A DNA stretch of 64,000 bases from UBA961 sp049317525 (GTDB taxonomy: Bacteria > Bacteroidota > Ignavibacteria > Kapaibacteriales > UBA961), in the NCBI GenBank assembly GCA_049317525.1, contig JBMOIC010000006.1:32345-96344 (forward strand). Direction: 5' to 3'. Each line of letters starts with the position of its first letter. Within the stretch, counting starts at the first letter, position 1. Below, in pieces: positions 26,576-35,967 of the stretch. A model generated the notes under the pieces. The model was not told the DNA's origin. It worked only from the letters and a program-made list of their open reading frames with translations, and ran no database searches. The translations under genes and the position numbers were made by a program.

Positions 26576-27811
26576 TCAATGTAATAGCAATGAAGTAACA
26601 GATGTCTGCGCTTCATGCAATGCTTCTGTTGCAGATTTTGTTCCATATACAGCTTGAGAAACAGCTAATTCATATGCTGCCTCTATATCTAACCATTTAG
26701 GATGAACCGAGGATAATCGAGATTTTTTCAATTGTTCTATAAAAACCGGGAAACCATTGATGCTCGAAAAGAATGGATCTGATTGAGCCGAGGTATCAGC
26801 AGGAATTCCTGCAGTAATACTAAGTTTACAGAGTCTTAGAGTAGATTTTGCTGAAGTTAGAAATTGAATAAGTTTTAAGGCTTTAGCTCTATTTTTACTT
26901 GACTTACTTATGCATAAATAATCCCCGCCTGTAAAAGACAAACCACTACCAGAGTGTATCCCAGGAACAAGACCTAATGAAAATTGAAGATTTGGGTTTA
27001 ATTGTGGGATTTTTTCTAAAAGCCACGGACCGCTTATCCAAAACCCTAATTTCCCTTTGATAAATTTATCATCTAATTGTTTAGAAGATTCAATAATACC
27101 AAATGGAACAAGTGAAACATATTGTTGAAGCGCATCTATATTTTGGGGTAGATCAAATGTTGGATTACCTTTTTTGTCTAAGATATCTCCAGAATTGCTC
27201 CAGAAGATTGGTAATACCCTTTTATATACTTGATGTGCATCTTGGCTTATGATACCAATTCCATATTCACCGGCAGATGCAGCCTTTGTAATTGCAGATG
27301 CATATTGTTTTAAATCGGAAAGACTATTAGGGAAAGTACTATCTGCTATTCCAGCTTTTTTACACAGCTGTCTATTAATAAAAAGAATTCTCGTACTTAA
27401 AACCCAAGGGACAGCATACATTGAATCTCCCCATTTGCTTGGGGCTAAAGCATTCTCTAAAAATCGCTTGGTTTGAATTTCATCTCTAGAAAGTGGTTCT
27501 AATACTCCACCGCCAGAAAATTGCGCAACCCAATCTGATCCCAATTCTACAATATCAGGTTGTGTTCCAGCATTATAAGCAGAAATAAGCTTGGTTTTTC
27601 CATCGGACCAATTCAAGCCAATCATTTCTACTTTGATTCCCTCTTTTTTTTCAAATTCTTGTAATAAAGCTTGCAACTCTTTTTGATATTTGGGTGAATT
27701 TAAAAAACATCCAAAAGTTAAAGATGTATTGTCATTCTCTTGACGAGAACAGCATGAAGTAAGAAAAAAAATACTGAGTAAAGAAAATAGAGTAGCTACT
27801 GTATATTTCAT
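26576..27811 (-). CDS. ABC transporter solute-binding lipoprotein (family 1)
   Basis: 411 residues. The N-terminus is a lipoprotein signal with lipobox 'FLTSC' (Cys20). The body has the family 1 sugar-binding fold: 'LTFGCFLNSPKYQKELQALL' strand, 'AYNAGTQPDIVELGSDWVAQ', 'SGPWLLEKIPQ' and 'FTGGDYLCISKSSKNRAKAL'. Such proteins capture oligosaccharides or other solutes for an ABC importer. No permease or ATPase gene is present within the window, so its transporter must be encoded elsewhere. It follows the M32 carboxypeptidase gene by 6 bases and ends the minus-strand run that starts with the oxidoreductase at 30572. Confidence 0.87.
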   Translation of the reverse strand: MKYTVATLFSLLSIFFLTSCCSRQENDNTSLTFGCFLNSPKYQKELQALLQEFEKKEGIKVEMIGLNWSDGKTKLISAYNAGTQPDIVELGSDWVAQFSGGGVLEPLSRDEIQTKRFLENALAPSKWGDSMYAVPWVLSTRILFINRQLCKKAGIADSTFPNSLSDLKQYASAITKAASAGEYGIGIISQDAHQVYKRVLPIFWSNSGDILDKKGNPTFDLPQNIDALQQYVSLVPFGIIESSKQLDDKFIKGKLGFWISGPWLLEKIPQLNPNLQFSLGLVPGIHSGSGLSFTGGDYLCISKSSKNRAKALKLIQFLTSAKSTLRLCKLSITAGIPADTSAQSDPFFSSINGFPVFIEQLKKSRLSSVHPKWLDIEAAYELAVSQAVYGTKSATEALHEAQTSVTSLLLH

Positions 27812-27817
27812 AATTAT

Positions 27818-29326
27818 TTAGAAAGAAATTCCATAGATAGAACCTGCTTTTGCATATGCATAAGAAACAAATTCTGCTTCACTTAAAGAATTTCCTGTTA
27901 TGCGCTTGATAATTTCACCAGGTTTTTCACTTCTACCATAGGCATGAATGTTTTTTCTTAGCCAATCAAGTATAGATGAAAATTCTCCTTGAGCAATATG
28001 AGAATATACATCTGGAATTGCTTTTTGAATTTCTTTCCATTCCATTGCTGCATATAATTTACCCAAAGTATATCCAGGGAAATAGCCAAAACCTCCAAAT
28101 GACCAATGAATATCTTGCAAACATCCCTGGGCATCATTAGGAGTTTGTATTCCAAGATATTCTTTCATTTTAAGGTTCCACAATTCTGGAATATCATGGA
28201 CTTTTATATTGCCATTGATTAAATCTCTTTCTAATTCAAAGCGCAATATGATATGCATATTATAGGTAATTTCATCTGCTTCAACACGAATGAGTGATGG
28301 CTGTATAGTATTAACTGCATGGTACATATCTTTTGCAGTTAAACCAATTGTTTGTTCAGGAAATATTTTCGACATTATGGGCAGGGCCCAATGCCAAAAT
28401 TCTTCTGTTCTTGTAATAATTGTTTCCCATAAAAGAGATTGGGACTCATGCATTCCTATCGAAGCCCCATTTGCAACAAATGTTCTGGTATATTCTGGAC
28501 TAAATCCTTGCTCGTATAATCCATGCCCTGTTTCATGAATAACGCCATATAAACAAGATGCCAAGTCATTTTCTTTAATTCTGGTTGTAAGCCTTACATC
28601 ATATTGTGTAAATGAAGTACAAAAAGGATGAGCGGTTAAATCTAATCGTCCATGATTAAAATTAAACCCCATTTTTTCTGCAATCAATTTCGAAAACTCC
28701 ATTTGCTTATTAGCTTCATATTGTTTCATCATTGGTGCATCTGAAACTGTATGTTTAACAGGTTCAATCGCATCAAGTATCTTTTTTGTAGAAATCCTTA
28801 GATTATCAAATATTGGATTTAATTGTTCTGCTGTGATGCCAGGTTCAAAAATATTGAGCAATGCATCATATCTAGAATCTACATAAGTTCGGCAATCAGC
28901 TTCTTCCTTTTTTAATTCAATTAATTCTGACAGAATTGGTGCAAAAAGAGAAAAATCACTTTTGGAACGTGCTTCTTTCCATATATCCTGGGCAAGGGCT
29001 TGGGTTTTAGAGGTTCTTCTAACTAAATCTTCTGGTAGTTTTACCGATTCTTCATGATCTTCTACGAATAATCGTAAGATAGGATCTTTAAATGTTTCTG
29101 CTTTATTAGATAAGATATCTGAAGCTAAAGATTTAGCTTTATCGCCAGTTAACAATTGATGCGCTAGTGTACTTAATGTTGAAATTTGCTCGGCACGCAC
29201 TGCAGAAGCCCCTGAAGGCATATAAGTTTCTTGGTCCCAGTTAAGGACAGAAGTAGCAGCACTAATATCTTGAATTGTGTGCATTAAGTCTAAAGTCTGC
29301 TTTTTTAAAGATTCTATTGTAGCCAT
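27818..29326 (-). CDS. Carboxypeptidase Taq family (M32) metallopeptidase
   Basis: 502 residues, the family's normal length. The zinc motif is H264-ETG-H268 ('GVIHETGHGLYEQG') with the third ligand Glu294 in 'GMHESQSLLWE'. 'DQETYMPSGA' (31-40) and 'HPFCTSFTQYDVRLTTR' are strongly conserved in M32. The enzyme removes C-terminal amino acids with broad specificity, in the cytoplasm (no signal peptide). It lies 22 bases after the oxidoreductase gene and 6 bases before the solute-binding lipoprotein gene, so the three are probably co-transcribed, though their roles do not obviously connect. Confidence 0.96.
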   Translation of the reverse strand: MATIESLKKQTLDLMHTIQDISAATSVLNWDQETYMPSGASAVRAEQISTLSTLAHQLLTGDKAKSLASDILSNKAETFKDPILRLFVEDHEESVKLPEDLVRRTSKTQALAQDIWKEARSKSDFSLFAPILSELIELKKEEADCRTYVDSRYDALLNIFEPGITAEQLNPIFDNLRISTKKILDAIEPVKHTVSDAPMMKQYEANKQMEFSKLIAEKMGFNFNHGRLDLTAHPFCTSFTQYDVRLTTRIKENDLASCLYGVIHETGHGLYEQGFSPEYTRTFVANGASIGMHESQSLLWETIITRTEEFWHWALPIMSKIFPEQTIGLTAKDMYHAVNTIQPSLIRVEADEITYNMHIILRFELERDLINGNIKVHDIPELWNLKMKEYLGIQTPNDAQGCLQDIHWSFGGFGYFPGYTLGKLYAAMEWKEIQKAIPDVYSHIAQGEFSSILDWLRKNIHAYGRSEKPGEIIKRITGNSLSEAEFVSYAYAKAGSIYGISF

Positions 29327-29348
29327 AAATAATCTAAGTAAATACTAA

Positions 29349-30572
29349 TTAATAACTTAATAAATAAGAAAGCCAAGAATTACCTAGCTTTTCTAGGATA
29401 GAATTTTGTCTTAATCTGCTTTTTAAATGGGCAAAATCAACACGATCTAATTCTTGATCTTGATTAAAACAACTGAATACTGGAGTAATTTCTTTGCCAG
29501 TTTCTGGGTCTACATGTTTTTGCAAACATTGTGCACAAATCTCTTTCATCATACACTGCATTGGAGAATTAATAGAACCAATTGCAATATGATCTTTTAG
29601 ATATGGCTTTAATACTGATTTTCTAGCATCTTTTACAGCTTTCATCATGCCATCACTTCCAATAGCTATAATTCTATTAATTGCATGTAAAGGAATAATT
29701 TGTTCTCCTGCCCTGCCTTCAGCATAAGCAAGCATGGCTTCGATAATATTGCCACGGATATGAATATCTTGTGGTCTATTTGGAATAATATCTTTTCCAG
29801 TATCACTACACCAAATAATTTTATCGGTAGAAGCTTCGATATCTTCCATTTTAAAAACATCTTCCCCATTTTTATAACCAGCAAAATAAATCACAGAATT
29901 GCCATTTTTCTTTAATGCTTTTGAAATAGAGAATAATACAGCATTGCCTAAACCTCCACCAGCTAACAATACTTGTTCTCCAAATGGAATTTCAGTTGGA
30001 GAACCGGTTGGACCCATAACTACAAGGCTTTGCCCTGGCTTTAGATATTGTACTAATCGTGAAGATGCTCCGATTTCAAGCACAATAATAGACAATAATC
30101 CTCTTTCTGGGTCAGTCCAAGCACCAGTCATAGCTAATGCTTCCATTGTAAAAGATTTACCATCTATGATGATTGGATCTGTTTCATAATTCTGCATTCG
30201 ATAAAATTCACCAGGCTGAAAATGCTTGGCTGCTGCTGGAGCATGGACAATTATTTCTGTTATCGTTGGAGTAAGTTTTTCAACACTCACTACCTTAGGT
30301 TTAAATTGATGATCAAGATGTAAAAAAAACTCATCTAGTTCTTCTTGCGGAGGAACATATTCCTTTTGTTCAGCTTTTCGGATATCATCTTCAAATAATT
30401 CAGCAATTTTCTTATATCCATTCTTGGCACTGGCCATTGCTTTTACAACACTACCAGCATAGTATGGATGTCCATCACCAAAAAAAGAAATATGTTTTCC
30501 ATCTTGATGATATGAAGTAAAAAAGGCTTGAGAACTATCCTCTTTTTCAATTTCTAAATGTATTTTTTTCAT
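29349..30572 (-). CDS. FAD/NAD-binding oxidoreductase with PyrK-like Fe-S motif
   Basis: 407 residues. About 100-350 is a ferredoxin-reductase-like module: FAD-binding 'PGEFYRMQNYE', NAD-binding 'VLLAGGGLGNAVLFS' and 'IIAIGSDGMMKAV'. The C-terminal 'CMMKEICAQC' plus a later Cys gives the C-x4-C-x2-C-x(n)-C pattern that binds [2Fe-2S] in PyrK-type dihydroorotate dehydrogenase and glutamate-synthase-like subunits. Residues 1-100 are an extension of unknown fold. It likely passes electrons between NAD(P)H and a partner protein; no partner is encoded beside it. The queA terminator (30585-30616) ends just before this gene, so an overlapping or read-through promoter must drive it. Confidence 0.75.
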   Translation of the reverse strand: MKKIHLEIEKEDSSQAFFTSYHQDGKHISFFGDGHPYYAGSVVKAMASAKNGYKKIAELFEDDIRKAEQKEYVPPQEELDEFFLHLDHQFKPKVVSVEKLTPTITEIIVHAPAAAKHFQPGEFYRMQNYETDPIIIDGKSFTMEALAMTGAWTDPERGLLSIIVLEIGASSRLVQYLKPGQSLVVMGPTGSPTEIPFGEQVLLAGGGLGNAVLFSISKALKKNGNSVIYFAGYKNGEDVFKMEDIEASTDKIIWCSDTGKDIIPNRPQDIHIRGNIIEAMLAYAEGRAGEQIIPLHAINRIIAIGSDGMMKAVKDARKSVLKPYLKDHIAIGSINSPMQCMMKEICAQCLQKHVDPETGKEITPVFSCFNQDQELDRVDFAHLKSRLRQNSILEKLGNSWLSYLLSY

Positions 30573-30584
30573 GTGGGAAATGTC

Positions 30585-30616
30585 AAAAAAGAAGTCACAT
30601 TACTATAAAATGTGAC
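30585..30616 (-). terminator. Terminator after queA
   Basis: On the minus strand GTCACATT (30616-30609) pairs with AATGTGAC (30601-30594) around a 7-base loop, followed by TTCTTTTTT. It separates queA from the oxidoreductase gene. Confidence 0.8.
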
Positions 30617-30680
30617 CCCAAATAAGAGTATTAAGGAACAATAACAACAACATATTAGAAATGATTTCTTGATCTTGTAA

Positions 30681-31724
30681 TTAGATGATAAGCATTGCAT
30701 CACCATAAGCATAGAACTTGTAGTCTTGCTTTAATGCCTTTTTATATGCTTTAAATAATAATTCTTTACCCGAAAAAGCAGCTGTCAACAAAATTGAAGG
30801 TGTTGCTGGAGGGTGGAAATTAGTAATAAAACGATTAGCAATTTTAAATTCATAAGGAGGATAAATAAACTTATCTGTCCAGCCTTTATTTGGCTTTACG
30901 GTTCCAGTTGTTAAAACGCTAGCTTCCAAAGCACGAGCAACTGAACATCCAACAGCATATACATTCTTTTTGGCTTTTAATGATTTATTGATAATGTCTG
31001 CATTATCTTTATTGATCTCAAAATACTCAGAATACATTCTATGCTTGGTTAAATCTTCAACCTCAATATTTTCGAAGATACCTTGTCCAATATTTAAACT
31101 AACTGTTGCAATTCTTACCCCTTTTTTATCTAATTCTTTTAACATCTCTGTAGTGATATGTAATCCAGCAGTTGGAGGTGCAATTGAAGCAGTTTTATTA
31201 GGATTTGCAAAAACAGTTTGATATGTTTCTTTATCATGATCTGTTGGATCACGCTTGATATATGCAGGTAAAGGCATTTCGCCAATTCTTTCAATAACCT
31301 TGAATAAGTCTCCATCATAGCTAAAGCGGACAGTTCTGCCACGATTTGTAGTATTATCTACCACTTCGCAATAGAATTTATTATTGTCAAAATAAATTTT
31401 ATTACCAATTCTCACTTTTCTAGCTGGTTCTACTAAAACATCCCATATTCTTTCTTGCGCTTTAAGTTCACGTAATAGCATGACTTCGATTTTGGCATTT
31501 GTTTTTTCTTTTTTACCAAAGACTCTGGCAGGAAAAACGCGGGTTTCATTTAGTACGATACAATCCCCTTTTTGAAAATAATCTAGTATATCACGGAAAG
31601 TTTTGTCTTCCATTTCACCAGTTTCACGATTTAATACCATCATTTTTGCAGAATCTCTAGGATCTGCAGGAAATTTTGCAATACATGTTTTCGGCGCGAT
31701 ATACCGAAACTCAGAAAGTTTCAT
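30681..31724 (-). CDS. queA: S-adenosylmethionine:tRNA ribosyltransferase-isomerase
   Basis: 347 residues. The full length matches QueA, with 'FPADPRDSAKMMVL' near the N-terminus, 'FVFPARVFGKK'-type strand, 'TASIAPPTAGLHIT' (the conserved APTAGLHF block, here with APPTAG) and the C-terminal 'NRFITNFHPPATPSILLTAAF'. QueA transfers the ribose of SAM to the preQ1 base in tRNA, making epoxyqueuosine in the wobble position. No other queuosine genes are in the window. It is divergent from uvrB over a 232-bp spacer in which I found no promoter matching the box seen elsewhere. Confidence 0.97.
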   Translation of the reverse strand: MKLSEFRYIAPKTCIAKFPADPRDSAKMMVLNRETGEMEDKTFRDILDYFQKGDCIVLNETRVFPARVFGKKEKTNAKIEVMLLRELKAQERIWDVLVEPARKVRIGNKIYFDNNKFYCEVVDNTTNRGRTVRFSYDGDLFKVIERIGEMPLPAYIKRDPTDHDKETYQTVFANPNKTASIAPPTAGLHITTEMLKELDKKGVRIATVSLNIGQGIFENIEVEDLTKHRMYSEYFEINKDNADIINKSLKAKKNVYAVGCSVARALEASVLTTGTVKPNKGWTDKFIYPPYEFKIANRFITNFHPPATPSILLTAAFSGKELLFKAYKKALKQDYKFYAYGDAMLII

Positions 31725-31956
31725 TGTCTTTTTGCTCTAAAATTGAGGAAAATATATTGGAAATATTCATTGTTAAAATCTTATCCCCTTTGATTTAAGT
31801 GGTTTACACAAGTTTTTTTGCCATTATTGGTAAAAATTGATGTGGCACATAGTGTAAATATACAGTTTGAAAGGGGGGCTTGTCAATATATTTTTTATTT
31901 ATACCATAAAAATCACACAATTTTGTGCTTATTCTATGTGCACATTGAAGATAAAT

Positions 31957-34002
31957 ATGAAACAAAAACCATTCGAGCTTATTTCATCATATCAGCCTGC
32001 TGGAGATCAACCTGATGCAATTATTGAATTGAAAGAGGGACTTATTCGCGGTGATAAGTTTCAGACTTTACTTGGGGTTACAGGCTCAGGGAAAACCTTT
32101 ACTATATCTAATGTTATTGCCCAGACTGGACGTCCTACTTTGGTGATATCTCCTAATAAAACTCTTGCAGCGCAATTATATGGGGAATTCAAACAATTCT
32201 TCCCACATAATAGTGTAGAATTTTTTATCAGTTATTATGATTATTATCAACCCGAAGCTTATATCCCATCAACAGATACATTTATCGAAAAAGATTTTGC
32301 TATTAATGATGAAATTGACCGTTTACGATTAAGAGCTAGCAGTGCACTTGTAGAAGGTAAAAGAGATGTCATCATTGTTGCTTCAGTAAGCTGTATTTAT
32401 GGCATTGGTGATAAAGAAGCATATTCATCTATGCTTTTCCACTTATTTGAAGGACAAATCATTAAGCGTCAAGCACTTATTTATCGATTAACGGACTTAT
32501 ACTATTCTCGAAATGATTTTGAATGGACGAGGGGAACTTTTAGAGTAAGAGGTGATATCATTGATATTATGCCAGCCCAAGAAGATGAGCAAGGTATTCG
32601 TATTGAAATGTTTGGTGATACAATAGAAAAGCTAAGTATTATTTCTAGAGTGCAAGGTAATGTTTTGGGGATGATTGATTCTGTTACTTTATATCCTGCC
32701 AGACAATTTGTTACTCCAGAGAATGAACTTATCAGAGCTATGGCTGATATAAAAAATGAACTTAGTGATAGATTAATTGAATTAAGGAAACAAGATAAAT
32801 TAATTGAAGCTCAAAGGCTGGAACAAAGAACTCTTTTTGATTTAGAAATGATGAAAGAAGTTGGTTATTGTTCTGGAATTGAAAACTATTCTATGCATTT
32901 AACTGGAAGAAAACCCGGAGAAAGACCTTCTTGTCTTTTTGATTATTTCCCTGAAGATTATCTTTTAGTCATCGATGAAAGCCATGTAACTATTCCACAG
33001 TTAAGGGCGATGTATAATGGAGATAGAAAAAGAAAAAGTACATTAGTAGAGCATGGATTTAGATTGCCTTCTGCCATGGAAAATCGTCCGCTTCGTTTTG
33101 AAGAAACCGAAGAATTGATACATCAAGCCATTTTTTTAAGTGCAACTCCTGCAGATTATGAATTAGAAAAGTGCGAAGGTATTATTGTAGAACAAGTTAT
33201 ACGGCCAACAGGTTTATTAGATCCAGTTATGGAAGTAAGGCCAGTTCGTACACAAATTGATGATTTATTATATGAGATTAGACTAAGAGTTCCCAAAAAA
33301 GAAAGAGTTCTTGTTACTACTCTTACCAAAAGGATGTCAGAAGATTTAACAGATTATCTTACAAATCTTGGAGTAAAAGTAGCCTATATTCACTCAGAAA
33401 TTGTAGCATTAGAAAGAGTTGAAATACTTAGAAATCTAAGATTAGGAGAATTTGATGTTCTTGTTGGGGTAAATTTGTTGAGAGAAGGTTTAGATATGCC
33501 AGAAGTTTCACTTGTGGCAATTTTAGATGCAGATAAAGAAGGTTTTTTACGAAGCGAACGTTCATTATTACAAACAGCTGGAAGAACTGCCAGAAATTCA
33601 TCAGGATTAGTTATTCTTTATGCCGATAAAATAACCAGATCTATGCAATTGGTTTTAGATGAAACTACAAGAAGAAGAGCAAAACAGATTGCATACAATA
33701 CCGAACATCATATTAATCCTACAACTGTATATAAAACTCTAGAGGAAATTTTACAGTCTACATCTGTAGCTGATATTCAAGTAAATAAAACGAAAAGAAA
33801 AAATGAGGCTGAACATAATAGAAACAGAAAAGCTGCGGAACCAATGATGAAATATCTTAGTTCTGAACAAAGAAAAGATTTAATGGACCAATTGTATAAT
33901 GAGATGAAACAAGCGGCAAGAGACTTAGATTATGAAAGAGCCGCTGAGTTAAGAGATGAAATTGCTCGCTTACAATTAGCAGAAGAATCGGTAAAAAAGT
34001 AA
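31957..34002 (+). CDS. uvrB: Excinuclease ABC subunit B
   Basis: 681 residues from the ATG at 31957; the longer frame from 31867 adds 30 residues not seen in UvrB. Walker A is 'GVTGSGKT' (40-47). The beta-hairpin that probes DNA is 'YYDYYQPEAY' (93-102). The DEAD-like box is 'VIDESH', helicase motif VI is 'QTAGRTARN', and a UVR domain (UvrC-binding) sits at about 645-675. UvrB is the damage-verifying helicase of nucleotide excision repair. uvrA and uvrC are not in the window. The next gene starts 28 bases downstream. Confidence 0.99.
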   Translation: MKQKPFELISSYQPAGDQPDAIIELKEGLIRGDKFQTLLGVTGSGKTFTISNVIAQTGRPTLVISPNKTLAAQLYGEFKQFFPHNSVEFFISYYDYYQPEAYIPSTDTFIEKDFAINDEIDRLRLRASSALVEGKRDVIIVASVSCIYGIGDKEAYSSMLFHLFEGQIIKRQALIYRLTDLYYSRNDFEWTRGTFRVRGDIIDIMPAQEDEQGIRIEMFGDTIEKLSIISRVQGNVLGMIDSVTLYPARQFVTPENELIRAMADIKNELSDRLIELRKQDKLIEAQRLEQRTLFDLEMMKEVGYCSGIENYSMHLTGRKPGERPSCLFDYFPEDYLLVIDESHVTIPQLRAMYNGDRKRKSTLVEHGFRLPSAMENRPLRFEETEELIHQAIFLSATPADYELEKCEGIIVEQVIRPTGLLDPVMEVRPVRTQIDDLLYEIRLRVPKKERVLVTTLTKRMSEDLTDYLTNLGVKVAYIHSEIVALERVEILRNLRLGEFDVLVGVNLLREGLDMPEVSLVAILDADKEGFLRSERSLLQTAGRTARNSSGLVILYADKITRSMQLVLDETTRRRAKQIAYNTEHHINPTTVYKTLEEILQSTSVADIQVNKTKRKNEAEHNRNRKAAEPMMKYLSSEQRKDLMDQLYNEMKQAARDLDYERAAELRDEIARLQLAEESVKK

Positions 34003-34030
34003 ATATGTTAATCAAATTAATAGATGTATT

Positions 34031-34885
34031 ATGAAAGTTATTGTTATTACAGGTGCTTCATCAGGAATTGGAGCAGAATTAGCATTAAAGGCTGCTGCTA
34101 ATGGTTATTCTGTGGCTATTTGCGCTAGAAGAAAAGAAAAATTAGAAAGTGTTCAACAATCAATAGAAAACATTGGTGGCAAATGCTTTATGATGCAAGC
34201 CGATATCAGCATTAAAGAACAAGCTGAACAATTTATACACAATGTTATATCACATTATGGACGAATTGATATTCTGGTGAATAATGCTGGAAGGGGTAAT
34301 CTAGCCTCTGTAGAAGATACAACTCAAGAACAATTATTAAGTATCTTTGGTGTTAATGTATTTTCATTATGGTATATCACAGCACCAGCTTTAATTCAAA
34401 TGAAATTGCAAGGGTATGGACATATTATCAATATTGCAAGTGTAGCAGGTACGATGGGATTTCCTTTTAACAGCGCTTATGTTGCCGCCAAACATGCTGT
34501 GATGGGCTTTACAGCGTCCTTAAGGGCAGAACTAGCAGGCTCTGATATCCATGCAACAGCTGTATGCCCCGATGGTGTTATCACTGAATGGGGAACGGCA
34601 ACTGAAGGTGGAGAAATTGGAAAATTATTTATGTCTGGAATAAGAGAATCTAGATCGATTGCAAGAGAAAAAGGTATTGGTTTAGCTCCTCTAGCTGCAA
34701 TGATTACAGCGAATAATGTGGCAGATATTATTTTACAAACTGCTGAATTCCCACCAGAGCATGATATATATACACATGCTGGAACCCATGAAAGAGCAAT
34801 GGAATTTGCTGAAAATAGATGGAAGGCTGAGCAAAAAATGTTAGCCTTGTATTTGGGAATGCAAAAATCATATTCTCAATCATAA
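34031..34885 (+). CDS. Short-chain dehydrogenase/reductase
   Basis: 284 residues of classical SDR form: cofactor loop 'GASSGIG' (8-14), 'NNAG' (84-87), catalytic Ser137, Tyr150 and Lys154 ('YVAAK'). The Arg pair in 'CARRKEK' (31-37) favours NADP(H). The C-terminal 60 residues ('EHDIYTHAGTHERAMEFA') extend beyond the core fold. Substrate unknown. It follows uvrB by 28 bases and is separated from the GT2 gene by 102 bp of AT-rich sequence. Confidence 0.92.
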   Translation: MKVIVITGASSGIGAELALKAAANGYSVAICARRKEKLESVQQSIENIGGKCFMMQADISIKEQAEQFIHNVISHYGRIDILVNNAGRGNLASVEDTTQEQLLSIFGVNVFSLWYITAPALIQMKLQGYGHIINIASVAGTMGFPFNSAYVAAKHAVMGFTASLRAELAGSDIHATAVCPDGVITEWGTATEGGEIGKLFMSGIRESRSIAREKGIGLAPLAAMITANNVADIILQTAEFPPEHDIYTHAGTHERAMEFAENRWKAEQKMLALYLGMQKSYSQS

Positions 34886-34987
34886 GATGATTATTCCTAA
34901 AGCAAAGCAATCTAGTATTTACGATATATCCTTTTAAGATATTTTACGTAAGAACTATTCTATACAAAACATTTTTTATATTGTGGT

Positions 34988-35965
34988 ATGATGTCTGAAT
35001 CTCAATATAAAATGCCCAAGGTAGATATAGTACTTATCTCCTACAATACACAAAATTTATTATTAAAATGTTTGCATTCTTTATTCTTGACCCCTCAAGG
35101 AATAGAATTAGGTAATGTTATTATTGTAGATAATGCATCTTCAGACAAAACAATAGAGAATATAAAAGCATATTATCCTGGCTGTATTATCATTGCTTTG
35201 CCCACTAATATTGGCTATGCTGGTGCAGTAAATGAAGGAATGAAAAAGGCAAAATCTTCATGGGTTTTTATTGGTAATGCAGATATTGAATTCAGAAATT
35301 TTACCTTATCAAATTTGCTACAACAAGCCGAATTACATACACAAAATGCTGTATGTTGTCCACAACAAGTGTATCCAAATAATTCCTATCAAAGAAGTTG
35401 GGGCTATTTTCCAGGTTTATCAGAATCTTTGCATTATATAAGTTTATCGGTTGCTTTTGATAGTATACTCCAATCTATCTCATTAAAATTAGGACTACAA
35501 AGAAAATCATACACTGTTCCTTATGCAGATGGAGCTGGCTTATTGGTAAATAGGGCCATATTTAATCAACTTGATGGTTTTGATGCTAATTTCTTTTTTT
35601 ATTCCGAAGAATGTGATTTTTGCTATCGAGTTTGGCAAGCACAATATGCTGTCTTATTTGCTCCTTCTTCAATTCTGATGCATCATAGGGGTTCTTCTAC
35701 CGGGGGTGATCTTCCTTCTATTTCATCGGTGGAAATGCTTTTTAAAAGTAAAATTCAATTTTTAGAAAAAAATGGGAAACAATCTCAAATTGTACCTATG
35801 TTAATAATAATGATATTCTATTATATTGAATTATTGCTGATTAAGTTTGTACCAGCATTGGTCAATCAACATAGTAGAAATGCATGGAAATCTCATGTTT
35901 TGTGTATGTTAACATGTATTTCTCTATTGATTTCTCATCTGTTTCCAAGTAAAAATACCTATTAA
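34988..35965 (+). CDS. Glycosyltransferase family 2
   Basis: 325 residues. The GT-A fold is visible: 'VDIVLISYNTQNLLLKCL' start, 'IIVDNASSDKTIENI', 'NIGYAGAVNEGMKKA', 'NADIEF' as the DxD-type metal site, and 'FFFYSEECDFCYRVW' in the acceptor region, close to rhamnosyltransferase-like members. The C-terminus has two membrane segments (about 263-285 and 300-318). It probably adds a sugar to cell-surface polysaccharide or LPS at the inner membrane. cinA starts 2 bases after its stop. Confidence 0.93.
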   Translation: MMSESQYKMPKVDIVLISYNTQNLLLKCLHSLFLTPQGIELGNVIIVDNASSDKTIENIKAYYPGCIIIALPTNIGYAGAVNEGMKKAKSSWVFIGNADIEFRNFTLSNLLQQAELHTQNAVCCPQQVYPNNSYQRSWGYFPGLSESLHYISLSVAFDSILQSISLKLGLQRKSYTVPYADGAGLLVNRAIFNQLDGFDANFFFYSEECDFCYRVWQAQYAVLFAPSSILMHHRGSSTGGDLPSISSVEMLFKSKIQFLEKNGKQSQIVPMLIIMIFYYIELLLIKFVPALVNQHSRNAWKSHVLCMLTCISLLISHLFPSKNTY

Positions 35966-35967
35966 CA

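Noticed and set aside
26226..26657. 143-codon open frame on the plus strand
   Set aside because: Antisense to two well-supported genes and low-complexity AT-rich translation across the spacer.
34878..34892. AATCAT-AAG-ATGATT hairpin at the end of the SDR gene
   Set aside because: Only 6 bp, AT-rich and without a T-run; not enough to call a terminator.
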